Position numbers and translations under genes: made by a program
The notes under the pieces: model-generated
Seen by the model: only the letters and a program-made list of their open reading frames with translations
What the model was told of the DNA's origin: nothing
The model's database searches: none
Part shown: positions 8,291 to 17,130 of the stretch, in pieces
Numbering within the stretch: the stretch's first letter is position 1
Layout: every line of letters begins with the position of its first letter
Assembly (NCBI RefSeq): GCF_002237555.1
Contig: NZ_CP022540.1
Coordinates: 4,035,001 to 4,099,000, forward strand
Length of the DNA: 64,000 nucleotides
Direction of reading: 5' to 3'
Origin: Antarctobacter heliothermus
GTDB taxonomy: Bacteria > Pseudomonadota > Alphaproteobacteria > Rhodobacterales > Rhodobacteraceae

Positions 8291-8434
8291 TTACGTCAGA
8301 CACCTGGCCACCCCAAGCATCCGTAACCGGATCAGCCCGAGGGCAAGGACCTTGCAGAGCGCGGCGCGACTCTCCTGAGGCATCAAGTGGTCCGGTTTGA
8401 TCGGATTGGGGCCGCAGGATTGGGGTCGTTTCAT
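8291..8434 (-). CDS. Small conserved-type ORF between primase and DUF2924 gene
   Basis: 47 aa, starting MKRPQSCGPNPIKPDHLMPQ and ending in a stop at 8291. The ATG overlaps the stop of the primase frame (ATGA), showing translational coupling. Small proteins of similar shape (Lys/Arg-rich start, then ALGLIRLRM) occur at this position in alphaproteobacterial islands of the same layout. Function unknown. It is unbroken, although its neighbours are all damaged. Confidence 0.5.
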   Translation of the reverse strand: MKRPQSCGPNPIKPDHLMPQESRAALCKVLALGLIRLRMLGVARCLT

Positions 8435-9910
8435 GTGGCGGCCTCGTCAACAGCGGTGTCGTGGCGCTGAGACAACCCGACCCAGCCGCGTGCTCTGTTG
8501 ACCGTGGCTTGCCGAAATCCGCGCTGCCGCAAAGCGTCACCCAGGAATTTGGAGGACCCAGGCGGGCACCCTGCTTCTTCGGCCCAAGACTTCCAGCTGG
8601 AGAACAGCAATTTGGATGAGGCGCGCTGTTTCGGTCCCTCGGAACATTTTTCTGCGATCCACTGTCCGACCAGATCTTCATCTTCGAAGTACTTCGCAGC
8701 GGCCTCGAGCACGCAATCGGGCGGTGCGAGGCCGATGCACTGCCAGTCCGCGCAGCCCTCCATCATCCAACGCAGGATGCCATCACGCTCGGCCCTGAGT
8801 TTTTCGACGAGTTGCAGATCACGACGCGTTGCGGGAATGGTGACTGTGAACGGAACCAGATGAAGGCGCCGCCGCGTCGCTTCGCCGCATCCCATAAGGT
8901 GGGGAGCGATGATTGCCGGCAATGACCAGTTTGAACTGCGGTGTGAACTCGAAGTGGTCCTGACGCATGAAGTTGGCGTGGATTTTTTCGCCTCCGGTAA
9001 TGGTCTTGATGCGACCCTCGGCCCAGCTGCGACCTTGTTCCGTTTCGGGCACCAAGACGAGGTGGGCGGCCCGGAGCCCGGCAAGTTCCGTGAGATGTCG
9101 CGTGCCGGGGGCTGACATGAAGGCGTCAAGCGATGCTGTAGCGGCATTGTCGCCGAGAACGTGGGCAATTGTGCTGTGAAACACCGATTTTCCGTTTGCA
9201 CCATCGCCATGCAGGAACGCGAAACTCTGTTCGCGCGTCGAGCCGGTCAGGCTATTGCCCGCAAGGCGCTGGAGGTAGGCCGGCAGGTCCGAATTGCCAC
9301 CGGTGATTTCTCCAATGAAGGCACACCACAAAGGGCAATCACCCGCAGGTTAGGCTATGGTCATCTGGGTCAGTAAGAGCGCAGGGTCGTGTCGTAGGAT
9401 CTCGCCCGTTTCGAGATCGAGGATGCCTGCAGGTGTGTTCAGGAACATCGGATGCGCGTCCCAGTCCGAGGTTCGTGCAGCCATGCGCCGGTCGCTGCCC
9501 GCTATGCGGAGACTGGAAGTGACGTCCGGTCACTGGCGATACGGCAAGCTTCGGCAAGGCGAACACATTGTGCAGCGGAGCTTCGGCAAATCATGCGCGC
9601 CAGCTCGCGCGCGGTGCCGGTCTCATCGCGTGACCAGACCTGACCCGTCCACTGAAATCAAGGCCCGAACCTGTTCGAGTTCACCGCCGGAGGCAACCTC
9701 CGTCAAGCGCCAGTAGAGATGGCGCTTGGACTGCCCGGCTTCGGTGATCCCGCCGGAGGCAACCTGCAGCGTGGAGGAGGTGCCCAGGTGGCGGACGGCA
9801 TGGTCACACTTGCCGGCGGTACCGCCCGTGTCGAGATCGATGACGACCACGCAGGTCTGGAGAATGTTTTCGGCGCGGGCAAATCTGCCTGATCCGGCCG
9901 TGCATGGCAC
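8431..9910 (-). pseudogene. P4-type phage/plasmid primase, multiply disrupted
   Basis: From 9910 downward pieces of one primase can be read in several frames. First comes a bifunctional primase/polymerase segment (VVVIDLDTGGTAGKCDHAV, KRHLYWRLTEVASGG). Then MFLNTPAGILDLETGEILRHD follows, and a TAA stop interrupts it after TQMTIA. Then the helicase core appears (LWCAFIGEITGGN, FLHGDGANGKSVFHSTIAHV with a Walker A GDGANGKS, and KIHANFMRQDHFEFTP). After AGNHR another shift leads to RRRLHLVPFTVTIPATRRDL and the C-terminus. It once replicated an integrative element or plasmid. Confidence 0.78.
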
Positions 9911-9971
9911 GACAAAGGCACCGCAGGTATTCTGCGCCGCCTTGTCCTGAGGTCATTGTCCGGCCAGGGCC

Positions 9972-10227
9972 ATGATGGCGGGCCGTAAACCCAAGCCCAG
10001 GCCGAGCACGCTGGCACAGACCCCGCTCTCGGCCCTGCGCCCCCTGCCCTGCCCATCTCGATCGCGTGGCGCAAAAAGAGTGGCGGCGGCTGGCCACGCC
10101 GATGTTTGAGGTCGGCATCCTGCCACTGGTGGATCGCGCTGCGCTGGCGGCCTATTGCTACGCCTATGCCCGCAGGGTCGAAGCGGAGGAAAGCGCGGGG
10201 CGTGAAGCTAGGCAATGCGAAGAATAA
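9972..10227 (+). pseudogene. Phage terminase small subunit (P27-type) fragment
   Basis: Starts MMAGRKPKPRPSTLAQTPLS, then loses frame. The continuation in a second frame reads PAHLDRVAQKEWRRLA, FEVGILPLVDRAALAAYCYA and YARRVEAEE, which fits the P27-family terminase small-subunit pattern of a basic GRKPKP start followed by helical segments. A stop at 10225-10227 ends it early. One indel near 10060 separates the two parts. It supports a phage-like origin for the island and faces away from the primase remnant. Confidence 0.65.
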
Positions 10228-10267
10228 GCGGTCCGCCAAGAAAGCACTCCATGGGAGCGCGATGAAT

Positions 10268-10546
10268 TCACGGTTTTGGATCAACCGGTCTCTCTGGTGA
10301 CATGCTCACTTCTTTAAGGAGCTTGATCGCATCAGACATTGCATCGGCCATCAGCAGCCCGCCCTTGTCCCTGAGACGGCTCGTCTTCAGGCGCTCTGAA
10401 GCACTTGTGAATCCTGAGGGGGCATTGGCTTGTGACACTATTTCATAGGCCTCGGTGAGGCGGCGGAGCACGTTTGCACCAGGGTCACCAAGGGCTTCCA
10501 CCAGCTTGATGAGGTCTGGGAGAGAATGATCAAAGGCAGTACCCAT
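10268..10546 (-). CDS. Hypothetical protein, 92 aa
   Basis: Not recognised. The ATG at 10546 has GAAGGGA just upstream; an upstream ATG at 10567 adds seven residues. The protein is mostly helical in appearance (LPDLIKLVEALGDPGANVLR, RLTEAYEIVSQANAP, MADAMSDAIKLLKEVSMSPE), soluble, with no signal peptide. It lies between the terminase fragment and the LysR gene and could be a leftover island gene. Confidence 0.4.
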   Translation of the reverse strand: MGTAFDHSLPDLIKLVEALGDPGANVLRRLTEAYEIVSQANAPSGFTSASERLKTSRLRDKGGLLMADAMSDAIKLLKEVSMSPERPVDPKP

Positions 10547-10701
10547 ATTTCCCTTCAGGAGATGCAATTGGAACCGTCTACCTGCACGGTGCCCTTGGCC
10601 ACCGATAGGACCAACTGCGTCAACTCATAGCGACAAGTGACTTCGCCAGGAAAGCGAATTATAATTGCGGTTAATCGCAAAAAAACTCATGGATAGACCT
10701 G

Positions 10702-11625
10702 TTGGATATCGCTCTGATCCGGACCTTTCTCGAAGTTGCCTCGACAGGTTCATTCGTAAATGCCAGTGAACGCCTGTTCGTGACCCAATCCGCGGTAAGC
10801 CTTCGGGTAGCGCGGCTGGAAAACGAGCTTGGCAAGCCGTTGTTCACCCGATCGAAGGCCGGGGCGGAACTGACACCGGCAGGCCGCGAATTCGAGCGCT
10901 ACGCCCTGTCGCTGATCAGGATCTGGGAAGAGGCCCGGCAACAGGTCGGCATACCGGAGGGCTATAACAAGTCGCTGAGTATCGGCGCGCAGTATTCCCT
11001 TTGGCCCAGCCTCGGTTTCAAGTGGATCGACCTCATCCAGTCGCGGATGCCAAGCCTGAACGTGCGCGCCGAATTGGGGATGCCCGACCGCCTGACCAGG
11101 TTCATGGTGGAAGGGACCATCCAGATCGCGCTGATGTATTCCCCGCAATTGCGACCCGGATTGATCGCATCCCGGGCGCTGGACGAAGAGCTTGTGTTGG
11201 CCGCCTCGGTGCCCACAAGTTTCGATGACATCGCGGAACACTACGTCTTTGTCGACTGGGGACCGGAATTCGTACACGCCCATGCGCTTGACCTGCCGGA
11301 ACTCACGAACCCGGGTCTGACGCTGTCTCTGGGGGCAATGTCGGTGCATTATCTCCTGTCCCGCCCGGCCGCGGCCTATCTGCCCGCGCGCTACATCAAG
11401 CAATACCTCGATGCCGGCCAATTGTTCCTTGTGCCGGACGCCCCGGTCTTTCCCTACCCGGTCTGGACCATCTGGCGAGAGGACCTGGACGAAGACATCC
11501 GCCAGACCGCCGAAGCCGCACTTGTGTCAATTCAGTCACAGATTCACAAGGATCAGAGCGCCGTGATTTCCGATCTGGTCGAGATCAGCGCGGGTGACAC
11601 CGTGGAAGTGTTTGGAATAGAGTGA
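10702..11625 (+). CDS. LysR-family transcriptional regulator
   Basis: 307 aa, TTG start. No in-frame ATG exists upstream; the nearby ATG at 10689 is out of frame. The N-terminal helix-turn-helix (IRTFLEVASTGSFVNASERL, FVTQSAVSLRVARLENELGK, PLFTRSKAGAELTPAGREFE) is clear. The C-terminal effector domain is of normal length. No divergent or adjacent metabolic gene suggests its target; the next gene downstream encodes a DUF481 membrane protein on the same strand after a 144-base gap. Confidence 0.88.
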   Translation: MDIALIRTFLEVASTGSFVNASERLFVTQSAVSLRVARLENELGKPLFTRSKAGAELTPAGREFERYALSLIRIWEEARQQVGIPEGYNKSLSIGAQYSLWPSLGFKWIDLIQSRMPSLNVRAELGMPDRLTRFMVEGTIQIALMYSPQLRPGLIASRALDEELVLAASVPTSFDDIAEHYVFVDWGPEFVHAHALDLPELTNPGLTLSLGAMSVHYLLSRPAAAYLPARYIKQYLDAGQLFLVPDAPVFPYPVWTIWREDLDEDIRQTAEAALVSIQSQIHKDQSAVISDLVEISAGDTVEVFGIE

Positions 11626-11769
11626 TTTCATTTTCACATGACTATTCATCACCTCAAGCATGATTATAATGAATTTAACTCTTTGGTCGCGGTCCCCTAA
11701 ATCGACTCCAGCAGAACCTGCTCCCACTTCCGGGAAGGTTCACCACCAAGTTGGGGAAGGATTAAACCA

Positions 11770-12606
11770 ATGAAAACCCAAGCCAAATTCGGCGCAACCC
11801 TGATCGCGCTGATTGCTGCCCTGTCGGCCTCTTCCGTGTCCGCCCAGGACCTGACCGGCCGCGGATCTGTCGCGAAGGATCTGAACGAAGACCTGATGGA
11901 TGCCATCGAGGACGATGCCGAGCGCGACCTTGACCGCTTTGGCAACGAAGGCCGCCCGCAGGGCTTCACCGGCTCTTTTGCGCTGCGCGGCATTGCCTCC
12001 AGCGGCAACACCGACAGCCTTGACGTCGGCGTCGGCACCGACATGAGCTACGTCTGGGGCCTGAACGGCATCCAACTGCAGCTGAACTATGCCTACGGCG
12101 AAGATGACGACGTCAAGACCGAGGAAAGCCTGTTCTACGACCTGGAATACACCCGCGACTTCAACCCGGCCTTCTTCGGCTTCGCCAAGGTTCAGGGCAC
12201 TGTCGACGAATTCTCGGACTATGAAACCGACACCTTTGCCTCGCTCGGCTTCGGCTACCGGATCTTCAACGATGAAATGCGTCAGTGGTCCGTTCAGGCA
12301 GGTCCGGGTTACCGTTTCTCTGAACTCTCGGACATCACCCGGGGCGACATCAGCGAAGAGGCGCTGGGTTTCAGCTCTGACTACGCGCACAAACTGACGG
12401 ACACCCTGTTTCTGACCAACGACACGGACGTGATCTGGTCGAAATCGGACACAGTGGTCTACAACGACCTCGCCCTGAACGTCTCGGTGACCAACAACAT
12501 GGCGCTTCGGACCAGCGTGCTGACCGAGCACCACTCCAAAGTGTCCCGGGGCGTGAACCACTTCGACAATACCTACGGCGTGTCACTGGTCTACACGTTC
12601 AACTGA
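11770..12606 (+). CDS. DUF481 family outer-membrane protein
   Basis: 278 aa. A Sec signal peptide (MKTQAKFGATLIALIAALSA, cleavage after SVSA) is followed by an acidic, beta-rich protein. GFTGSFALRGIASSGNTDS near residue 60 is the DUF481/YdiY signature, and the C-terminus (NTYGVSLVYTFN) ends in an aromatic-x-N residue pattern like beta-barrel outer-membrane proteins. Probably a small porin-like or salt-inducible barrel. It is monocistronic, with a strong terminator 25 bases after the stop. Confidence 0.88.
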   Translation: MKTQAKFGATLIALIAALSASSVSAQDLTGRGSVAKDLNEDLMDAIEDDAERDLDRFGNEGRPQGFTGSFALRGIASSGNTDSLDVGVGTDMSYVWGLNGIQLQLNYAYGEDDDVKTEESLFYDLEYTRDFNPAFFGFAKVQGTVDEFSDYETDTFASLGFGYRIFNDEMRQWSVQAGPGYRFSELSDITRGDISEEALGFSSDYAHKLTDTLFLTNDTDVIWSKSDTVVYNDLALNVSVTNNMALRTSVLTEHHSKVSRGVNHFDNTYGVSLVYTFN

Positions 12607-12631
12607 TCCCTTTTCGACCTCATGTGACCTT

Positions 12632-12659
12632 GGGGGCAGAGCAATCTGCCCCCTTTTTT
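12632..12659 (+). terminator. Rho-independent terminator of the DUF481 gene
   Basis: GGGGGCAGA, loop GCAA, TCTGCCCCC, followed by six T. A perfect 9-bp stem with a stable GNRA-type tetraloop. Confidence 0.93.
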
Positions 12660-12685
12660 CTTGTGCCAGACGAAGGAGGAACGTC

Positions 12686-13179
12686 ATGCCAGTTCAGAAT
12701 GAAGGCTTGGAACCTAACTGTGGCTATCTGGAAATCTTTTCGACGCAGCAATCCGGAAAGGTTTTTGGCCACAGGCTAATTGGCGCAAAACCGGGACCAC
12801 AACTGCTTGTCACCGCGTGTGACATGGCGGCAACGAAGACCTTCGAGCGGCTGTTGAAGATGCCAACTTTGCCTTCGTCGCGTTTATCCGGCTCGACCTC
12901 CTCGAGAACCCCACGGAGGATCTCGATCAATTCGGACATATCGGAGTGATCAACCGCACACTGGTTTTGGCCGACAGGGTCACAAAAGACGTACCGCGGC
13001 ATCACTACCACTTAGTTCTTCAGGCATGCACGCAGCTGGGCATGGTTGCCGGCCGCCGTGTCCCCAATCAAGCCGAACCGATAGGCGTAACGACTGGAAG
13101 AAAAAGGCGGACCATGTGTTGTTTGATATTCATGAGGGGTTCCCCGGCGACTCGATACGGTCACATCAACGATCGATAG
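12686..13179 (+). pseudogene. Unrecognised protein, probably frameshifted
   Basis: Two overlapping frames look like one gene. The first begins MPVQNEGLEPNCGYLEIFST and has RLIGAKPGPQLLVTACDMAA and FERLLKMPTLP. A shift of one phase then gives FVAFIRLDLLENPTEDLDQF, GHIGVINRTLVLADRV and HLVLQACTQLGMVAGRRVP. A good ribosome site (AAGGAGGAACGTC) precedes the first ATG. The GPQLLVTA segment faintly recalls succinylglutamate desuccinylase/aspartoacylase relatives, but this is weak. The gene is short, and the break lies around 12870-12890. Confidence 0.4.
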
Positions 13180-13184
13180 CGCCC

Positions 13185-13207
13185 GCACCAATTGATACCA
13201 TTGGTGC
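13185..13207. terminator. Hairpin between converging genes
   Basis: GCACCAAT, a 7-base loop, ATTGGTGC: a perfect 8-bp stem between the plus-strand broken gene and the minus-strand rnk gene. A short AT-rich run (TTATTTATTG) lies about 40 bases further. Probably a shared terminator, but without a proper T-run on either side. Confidence 0.4.
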
Positions 13208-13275
13208 AGGCGGTGCCGGGGCCAATCTGGCGTCGCGCGGCGTAGGTCTTATTTATTGACTGTTTTGGTGCATTC

Positions 13276-13710
13276 TCAATCGACGGAATTGGGCGCGTCC
13301 ACCCGGATCACCGTCAGCATGTTGCGTTGACCTGCGCGGGTATCCCAATGAAAAACGGCACCTTCTGCCAAGCCCAAAAGCGCGACACCGATCGGCGTGA
13401 CCAACGATACGCGTTGCCGCGCGATGTCGGCGTCCTCGGGATAGGTGAGCGTCACGGTACGCTCGACGCCGGTGGTTTCGTCGCGATAGGTGACGGTGTT
13501 GCCGATTGCCACGACATTCGATGGCATCCTGGCCGGTTCGACAATTCGGGCGCGCCCGATTTCATCCAGCAGCCGGTCGGCCAGTTCGGGATTGCGCTCG
13601 ATTGCGCCCTCGGCCAGCGCTTCGATATGCGCCAGATCATCGGCATTGATGACGATCTTCGGGGCACGCGGGCTGCGCTTGGGTGCATTTTTGGTCATTT
13701 CGCTGATCAC
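13276..13710 (-). CDS. rnk: Rnk/GreA-type regulator of nucleoside diphosphate kinase
   Basis: 144 aa. GTG start with AAAGGA eight bases upstream; an internal ATG four codons later is less well placed. The N-terminal helical part (INADDLAHIEALAEGAIERN, ELADRLLDEIGRARIV) and C-terminal FKBP-like GreA/Rnk domain (NTVTYRDETTG, VTLTYPEDADIARQRVSLVT, PIGVALLGLAEGAVFHW) match Rnk proteins that bind RNA polymerase without the transcript-cleaving coiled coil. It stands beside a second protein with the same domain. Confidence 0.88.
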   Translation of the reverse strand: MISEMTKNAPKRSPRAPKIVINADDLAHIEALAEGAIERNPELADRLLDEIGRARIVEPARMPSNVVAIGNTVTYRDETTGVERTVTLTYPEDADIARQRVSLVTPIGVALLGLAEGAVFHWDTRAGQRNMLTVIRVDAPNSVD

Positions 13711-13796
13711 TTTCGATTTCCTTTGTGCAAAGGGATAGAAGGCGCGTGGCTTGCGTGCCGCCGCCTGTTGCTGATGTCTTGGTTGGTGGTTCGGGG

Positions 13797-14249
13797 TCAG
13801 GTCGGCGGCGAGACGGCGAGGACCCTCACCGACTTGATCGATCCGTTATCGAACAGCAGCGGGGCCCGTTGCCCGACCGTCATACCGATCAGCGTCGCAC
13901 CAAGCAGCGAGGCCACCGGGATCACATTGATGCCGGACGCAGATCTGGCGCGATGGGCCAACAGGCCAGTCTGCTCCGGCCCGCGGTCCACCGAATAGGT
14001 CATGCATGAGCCTCCGATCACCTGATCGCTGGCGTAGAAGTTGCTGACCGGCTCGGTCATCATGATCTTGTCGCGCAGTACATAGGCCAGCAGGGTCCAA
14101 GCTGGGTGCTTGGATTTCTCGCATTCTTCCAGATGGCGCTGAAGCTGCAGATAATCGGCGGCGGGCAATGCCGTTCCGGTGCGCGGTTGCATGCCGGTGT
14201 AGTACTTGTTGCTGGTGTCAGACGAACGGCGGGCGTGGAGTCCGGTCAT
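13797..14249 (-). CDS. GreA/Rnk C-terminal domain protein
   Basis: 150 aa. The ATG at 14249 follows GAGGAGA at ideal spacing; an upstream start would add 12 residues. Residues 30-60 form a helical region (PAADYLQLQRHLEECEKSKH). The C-terminal half ends with NVIPVASLLGATLIGMTVGQ and KSVRVLAV, the FKBP-like fold shared with Rnk and GreA. It lies 86 bases upstream of rnk on the same strand and probably belongs to the same stress group. It is shorter than GreA and lacks a full-length coiled coil. Confidence 0.7.
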   Translation of the reverse strand: MTGLHARRSSDTSNKYYTGMQPRTGTALPAADYLQLQRHLEECEKSKHPAWTLLAYVLRDKIMMTEPVSNFYASDQVIGGSCMTYSVDRGPEQTGLLAHRARSASGINVIPVASLLGATLIGMTVGQRAPLLFDNGSIKSVRVLAVSPPT

Positions 14250-14808
14250 GATCTCTCCTCGGGCGATCTTATCGCCACATGACAAATTTAGGATTGTGAG
14301 GAGACCCCGGGAGGTTCAGGAGGCGCGTAGGCGCCTACACCGCCCGGGGACGCGGGCGGTTCAGCAAAAGAAATCGGAAATGATCTGCGTGAACCAACAT
14401 GCCTCTTGAGATAGGTATCGGGCGCGCCTGCGTCAATCTAATGAGGGTGCATTGCAGGGGAGTGTGGGAAACAGGCGCATTGTAGCCACGCTTGTTGGCC
14501 ATAAAGTCGCAGCCTGCCCCACAGGCTTGAAAGCACGCCCCGCGCCGGGCATCTTCAAATGATGTCGATGTTCATGCTTCACACGAGGTTCCTGCTTTTC
14601 GCAGGAAATCTGCTGAACCGCCGGTAACCCCGGGCGGGGCTGGCTGAGTTGTCAGCCTGCGCTACGGGGCTTCATTCGATCTTCCCTTGATCACAATAAA
14701 AGACAAAGGCGTGTGCGTCGCCCGGTCACTCTTTGCGGACTCCCGCAGGCTGTCCGGCTGATGGGGCGCGTTTGTCGTGGTTTCAGCAGTCTCGACATGG
14801 AGAACGAC
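14250..14808. other. Intergenic region, no gene seen
   Basis: About 560 bases between the divergent GreA-like and DUF1127 genes. It includes a perfect 12-bp palindrome GTAGGCGCCTAC (14327-14338) inside GC-rich inverted-repeat sequence (14305-14350) and a second GC-rich stem-forming stretch near 14590-14645. It probably holds both promoters, but none can be named with certainty. Confidence 0.5.
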
Positions 14809-15096
14809 ATGCATCCTTATCTGGTACCTCGTAACTATCTCGCATCCACGCATCCCGGCGCACGTGCATCTTGCAAGCGCACAAAGGACGGTGGCGGCAT
14901 TCGCAAATGGTTGCGGGCCGCCTATCGAAACTGGCAGCGCAACAAGTTGATCGCTGCTTTCCAGTCACTGGACGACACGATCCTGCGCGACATCGGAATG
15001 TCGCGCGGTGAGATCCACAGCATCGTCGATGGCTTCGACGAGAATGAAATGAGCATGGCTCCCATCAAAGCGACGGACGACGCCCGCAAGTGGTAG
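14809..15096 (+). CDS. DUF1127 domain protein
   Basis: 95 aa. The chosen ATG (MHPYLVPRNYLAS) has GGAGA upstream. The DUF1127 motif sits at residues 40-75: WLRAAYRNWQRNKLIAAFQS followed by LDDTILRDIGMSRGEI. Such small arginine-rich proteins in alphaproteobacteria are linked to stress, phosphate and RNA metabolism. Here it opens a plus-strand run with a universal stress protein and Dps. Confidence 0.85.
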   Translation: MHPYLVPRNYLASTHPGARASCKRTKDGGGIRKWLRAAYRNWQRNKLIAAFQSLDDTILRDIGMSRGEIHSIVDGFDENEMSMAPIKATDDARKW

Positions 15097-15215
15097 CGGC
15101 TTCGCGCACGGTCCAATGACAAGACCCTCGCACATGATGTTTCCGTGTCGCCGGGTTCCGGCGGCACGGGATGACTGCGTTCAGTTCTCTTTTCTGCGAA
15201 AGGACTCGAGAGACA

Positions 15216-15536
15216 ATGATTTGCAATGCCGACTTCGACGACTTGTTTCCCGCCTTGTTCCAGCCCGAACATGTCCCCGCCGTGCAGCCAACCACCAAAG
15301 CACCGAGCGCCGCGTGCATTGCCCGGTGGGAAGACGATGGCGGACGGCATTTGCCGACCGCACCGCAGGTTCGCGCGGCGCCCGTTCGCCGCCCCGCATT
15401 CGGCTCTGACATTGAGCGAATGGTCATGGCCGGGGCCATCGCGGCGACGGCACCTGCAGTTGCAACCTATGCGGCGGCTAGCGCCATGTTGTCGGCATAC
15501 GACACGATGCACCCACGCCGGTCTGTCATGTTCTGA
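15216..15536 (+). CDS. Hypothetical protein, 106 aa
   Basis: Starts MICNADFDDLFPALFQPEHV. Not recognised. The middle is proline- and arginine-rich, and the C-terminal part has a hydrophobic, alanine-rich stretch (MVMAGAIAATAPAVATYAAA) that could be one membrane segment. It lies between the DUF1127 and universal stress genes with 42 bases to the next start, which supports an operon. An upstream in-frame ATG at 15171 exists, but the ribosome site is poor for both. Confidence 0.45.
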   Translation: MICNADFDDLFPALFQPEHVPAVQPTTKAPSAACIARWEDDGGRHLPTAPQVRAAPVRRPAFGSDIERMVMAGAIAATAPAVATYAAASAMLSAYDTMHPRRSVMF

Positions 15537-15578
15537 TCCCCGGCGCGCTATCCCCGTTTGATAGGAGGAGTACACACC

Positions 15579-16511
15579 ATGAAACCCATTTGCATCATCG
15601 CGGCGATAGACCGGTTTCCGGAGGACGACGCTGTCCTGCTGCGCGGTAGCGAGGTCGCGACCCGTCACGGCGTGGCGCTGACCATCGTGCATGTCGTTGA
15701 TTTGCCGGATCACTCGGCCTCAGCGGCGCGGATCACCACCTTCTGCAGGCAGGCGGAATTTGCCGCCCGTGATAGGATCGAAGCGGCGCTGCTTCGGCAT
15801 GGTATCGATCCGGCCAAGGTCAAGATATGCGTCGAGACTGGTGTCCCGTCAGAGGAGCTGATCGAGGTCTGCAAGGTTCTTGTACCGATGCTTGTCGTCA
15901 TGCGGGCGCATCACAAGCCCTGGATCGACAAGAGGCCGCTTGGCTCGACCACCGAGAAGATGATAGCGGCCAGCCATGCGCCAGTGTTGATTGTCAAACC
16001 GACGGTCGGCAAGCGCTACGACCGCGTGCTTCTGGCGATTGACGGCCCTGACGCTGCACCAACGGCGCTGTCTCTTGTCACGGCTCTTTTGCCGGGTGCC
16101 AAGGCGCACATGGTGCAGGCCGTCGCCGTCGCACCGCAACTCGAACAAGCCATGCTGCGCGTTGGGCTGGCGCGGAGCGATCTGACAAAGCATCACGATA
16201 TGCTCGCGCAGGACGCCGCAGCGCGACTGGGATCGCTGGCCGCTGGGCTGCGGCCGCGCGCGACCTGGCAGGTGCTGCGTGGCAATGCGGCGCAAGAACT
16301 TGCTCGCGCGACCCGCGCGCCCGATGTCGACCTAATCGGGCTTGGCCCCTACCATTCCGGCCTGCTCTCGCGTGTTTTCATCGGTAGCGTCACGCGGCGG
16401 TTGTTGCGAGACGCGGGGTGCGACGTGCTGATCGGCATCCCTCCCCGCACCGGCGTGCCGGATGTCATTGCGCGGCGCGATCGGACGGTCGCGCAATCTG
16501 CCAACACTTAG
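15579..16511 (+). CDS. Universal stress protein, tandem UspA domains
   Basis: 310 aa. AGGAGG lies seven bases before the ATG. Two UspA domains are visible: domain 1 starts at IIAAIDRFPEDDAVLLRGSE and ends with GSTTEKMIAASHAPVLIVKP; domain 2 starts at YDRVLLAIDGPDAAPTALSL and ends with the nucleotide-loop-like GLLSRVFIGSVTRRLLRDAG, CDVLI. The two-domain arrangement resembles UspE. It is cytosolic and expected under energy or oxygen limitation, in keeping with the denitrification genes elsewhere in the window. Confidence 0.9.
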   Translation: MKPICIIAAIDRFPEDDAVLLRGSEVATRHGVALTIVHVVDLPDHSASAARITTFCRQAEFAARDRIEAALLRHGIDPAKVKICVETGVPSEELIEVCKVLVPMLVVMRAHHKPWIDKRPLGSTTEKMIAASHAPVLIVKPTVGKRYDRVLLAIDGPDAAPTALSLVTALLPGAKAHMVQAVAVAPQLEQAMLRVGLARSDLTKHHDMLAQDAAARLGSLAAGLRPRATWQVLRGNAAQELARATRAPDVDLIGLGPYHSGLLSRVFIGSVTRRLLRDAGCDVLIGIPPRTGVPDVIARRDRTVAQSANT

Positions 16512-16538
16512 CGACCACTCGAAATATAAAAAACCAAG

Positions 16539-17032
16539 GTGACGACCACTTTGCGAAAAGCCCGAAAGGACGCATCGCCGAGATCGAAATACTCAACGTC
16601 CTTTCGGTGGCAGAAGCCTTGGCCGAGGTTCTGACTGACACCTATCGGCTTGTTCTGAAATCGCGCACCTACCATTGGAACGTGACCGGTCCGTTGTTCT
16701 ACTCGCTCCACGAAATGACCAAGCCGCTGTATACTGACATGTTCGCCGCTGCGGATGTGCTGGCAGAGCGTATCCGTGCCTTGGGCAAGCCCGCTCTGGT
16801 CAACCTCGGCAGTTTGATCGCGGGTCCGAGTGAACGGTATCCGGACGGCAGCCTTACAGCAGACGACATGGGTCGCGATTTGCGGGCGGACCATGCTACG
16901 TTCGCGCAGCGGATGCGCGCGCTTGTCCTGACCGCCGAGGCCGCGGGTGATCCGGTGACCGCTGATCTCGCCACCGAACGCGCAGCGTTTCGCGAAAAGA
17001 CCGCTTGGATGCTCCGCGCCACCGCGACCTGA
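16539..17032 (+). pseudogene. dps: Dps-type ferritin, frameshifted near the start
   Basis: A GTG at 16539 opens VTTTLRKARKDASPRSKYST, a typical N-terminus of alphaproteobacterial Dps. After KYSTS the phase changes and the protein continues as VAEALAEVLTDTYRLVLKSR, TYHWNVTGPLFYSLHEMT, LYTDMFAAADVLAERIRALG, with the ferroxidase-site His/Asp/Glu set of Dps (HWNV, HEMT, DMFAAAD..AE). A one-base C deletion in the TCC(C)TT stretch at about 16600 would explain it. Either the gene is broken, or the base is a sequencing error; no good start exists in the second frame. Confidence 0.75.
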
Positions 17033-17104
17033 CGTCCCCTGTCAGGCGCGGGTCGCATGCGGCGCGTTTCCGGGGCTGGGATGAAATGATCTGTCAACAG
17101 ATCA

Positions 17105-17130
17105 GCCCCGGCCCAGCGCCGGGGCCTTTT
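17105..17130 (+). terminator. Terminator after dps
   Basis: GCCCCGGC, loop CCAGC, GCCGGGGC, then CTTTT. Perfect 8-bp GC stem; placed about 70 bases after the Dps stop. Confidence 0.85.

Noticed and set aside
13797..14249. Calling the protein a full GreA transcript-cleavage factor
   Set aside because: Too short for the GreA coiled coil with its acidic tip; only the C-terminal domain is shared.
14327..14338. Perfect palindrome GTAGGCGCCTAC
   Set aside because: No partner copy and no gene close enough to assign it as an operator; kept only as a note in the intergenic entry.
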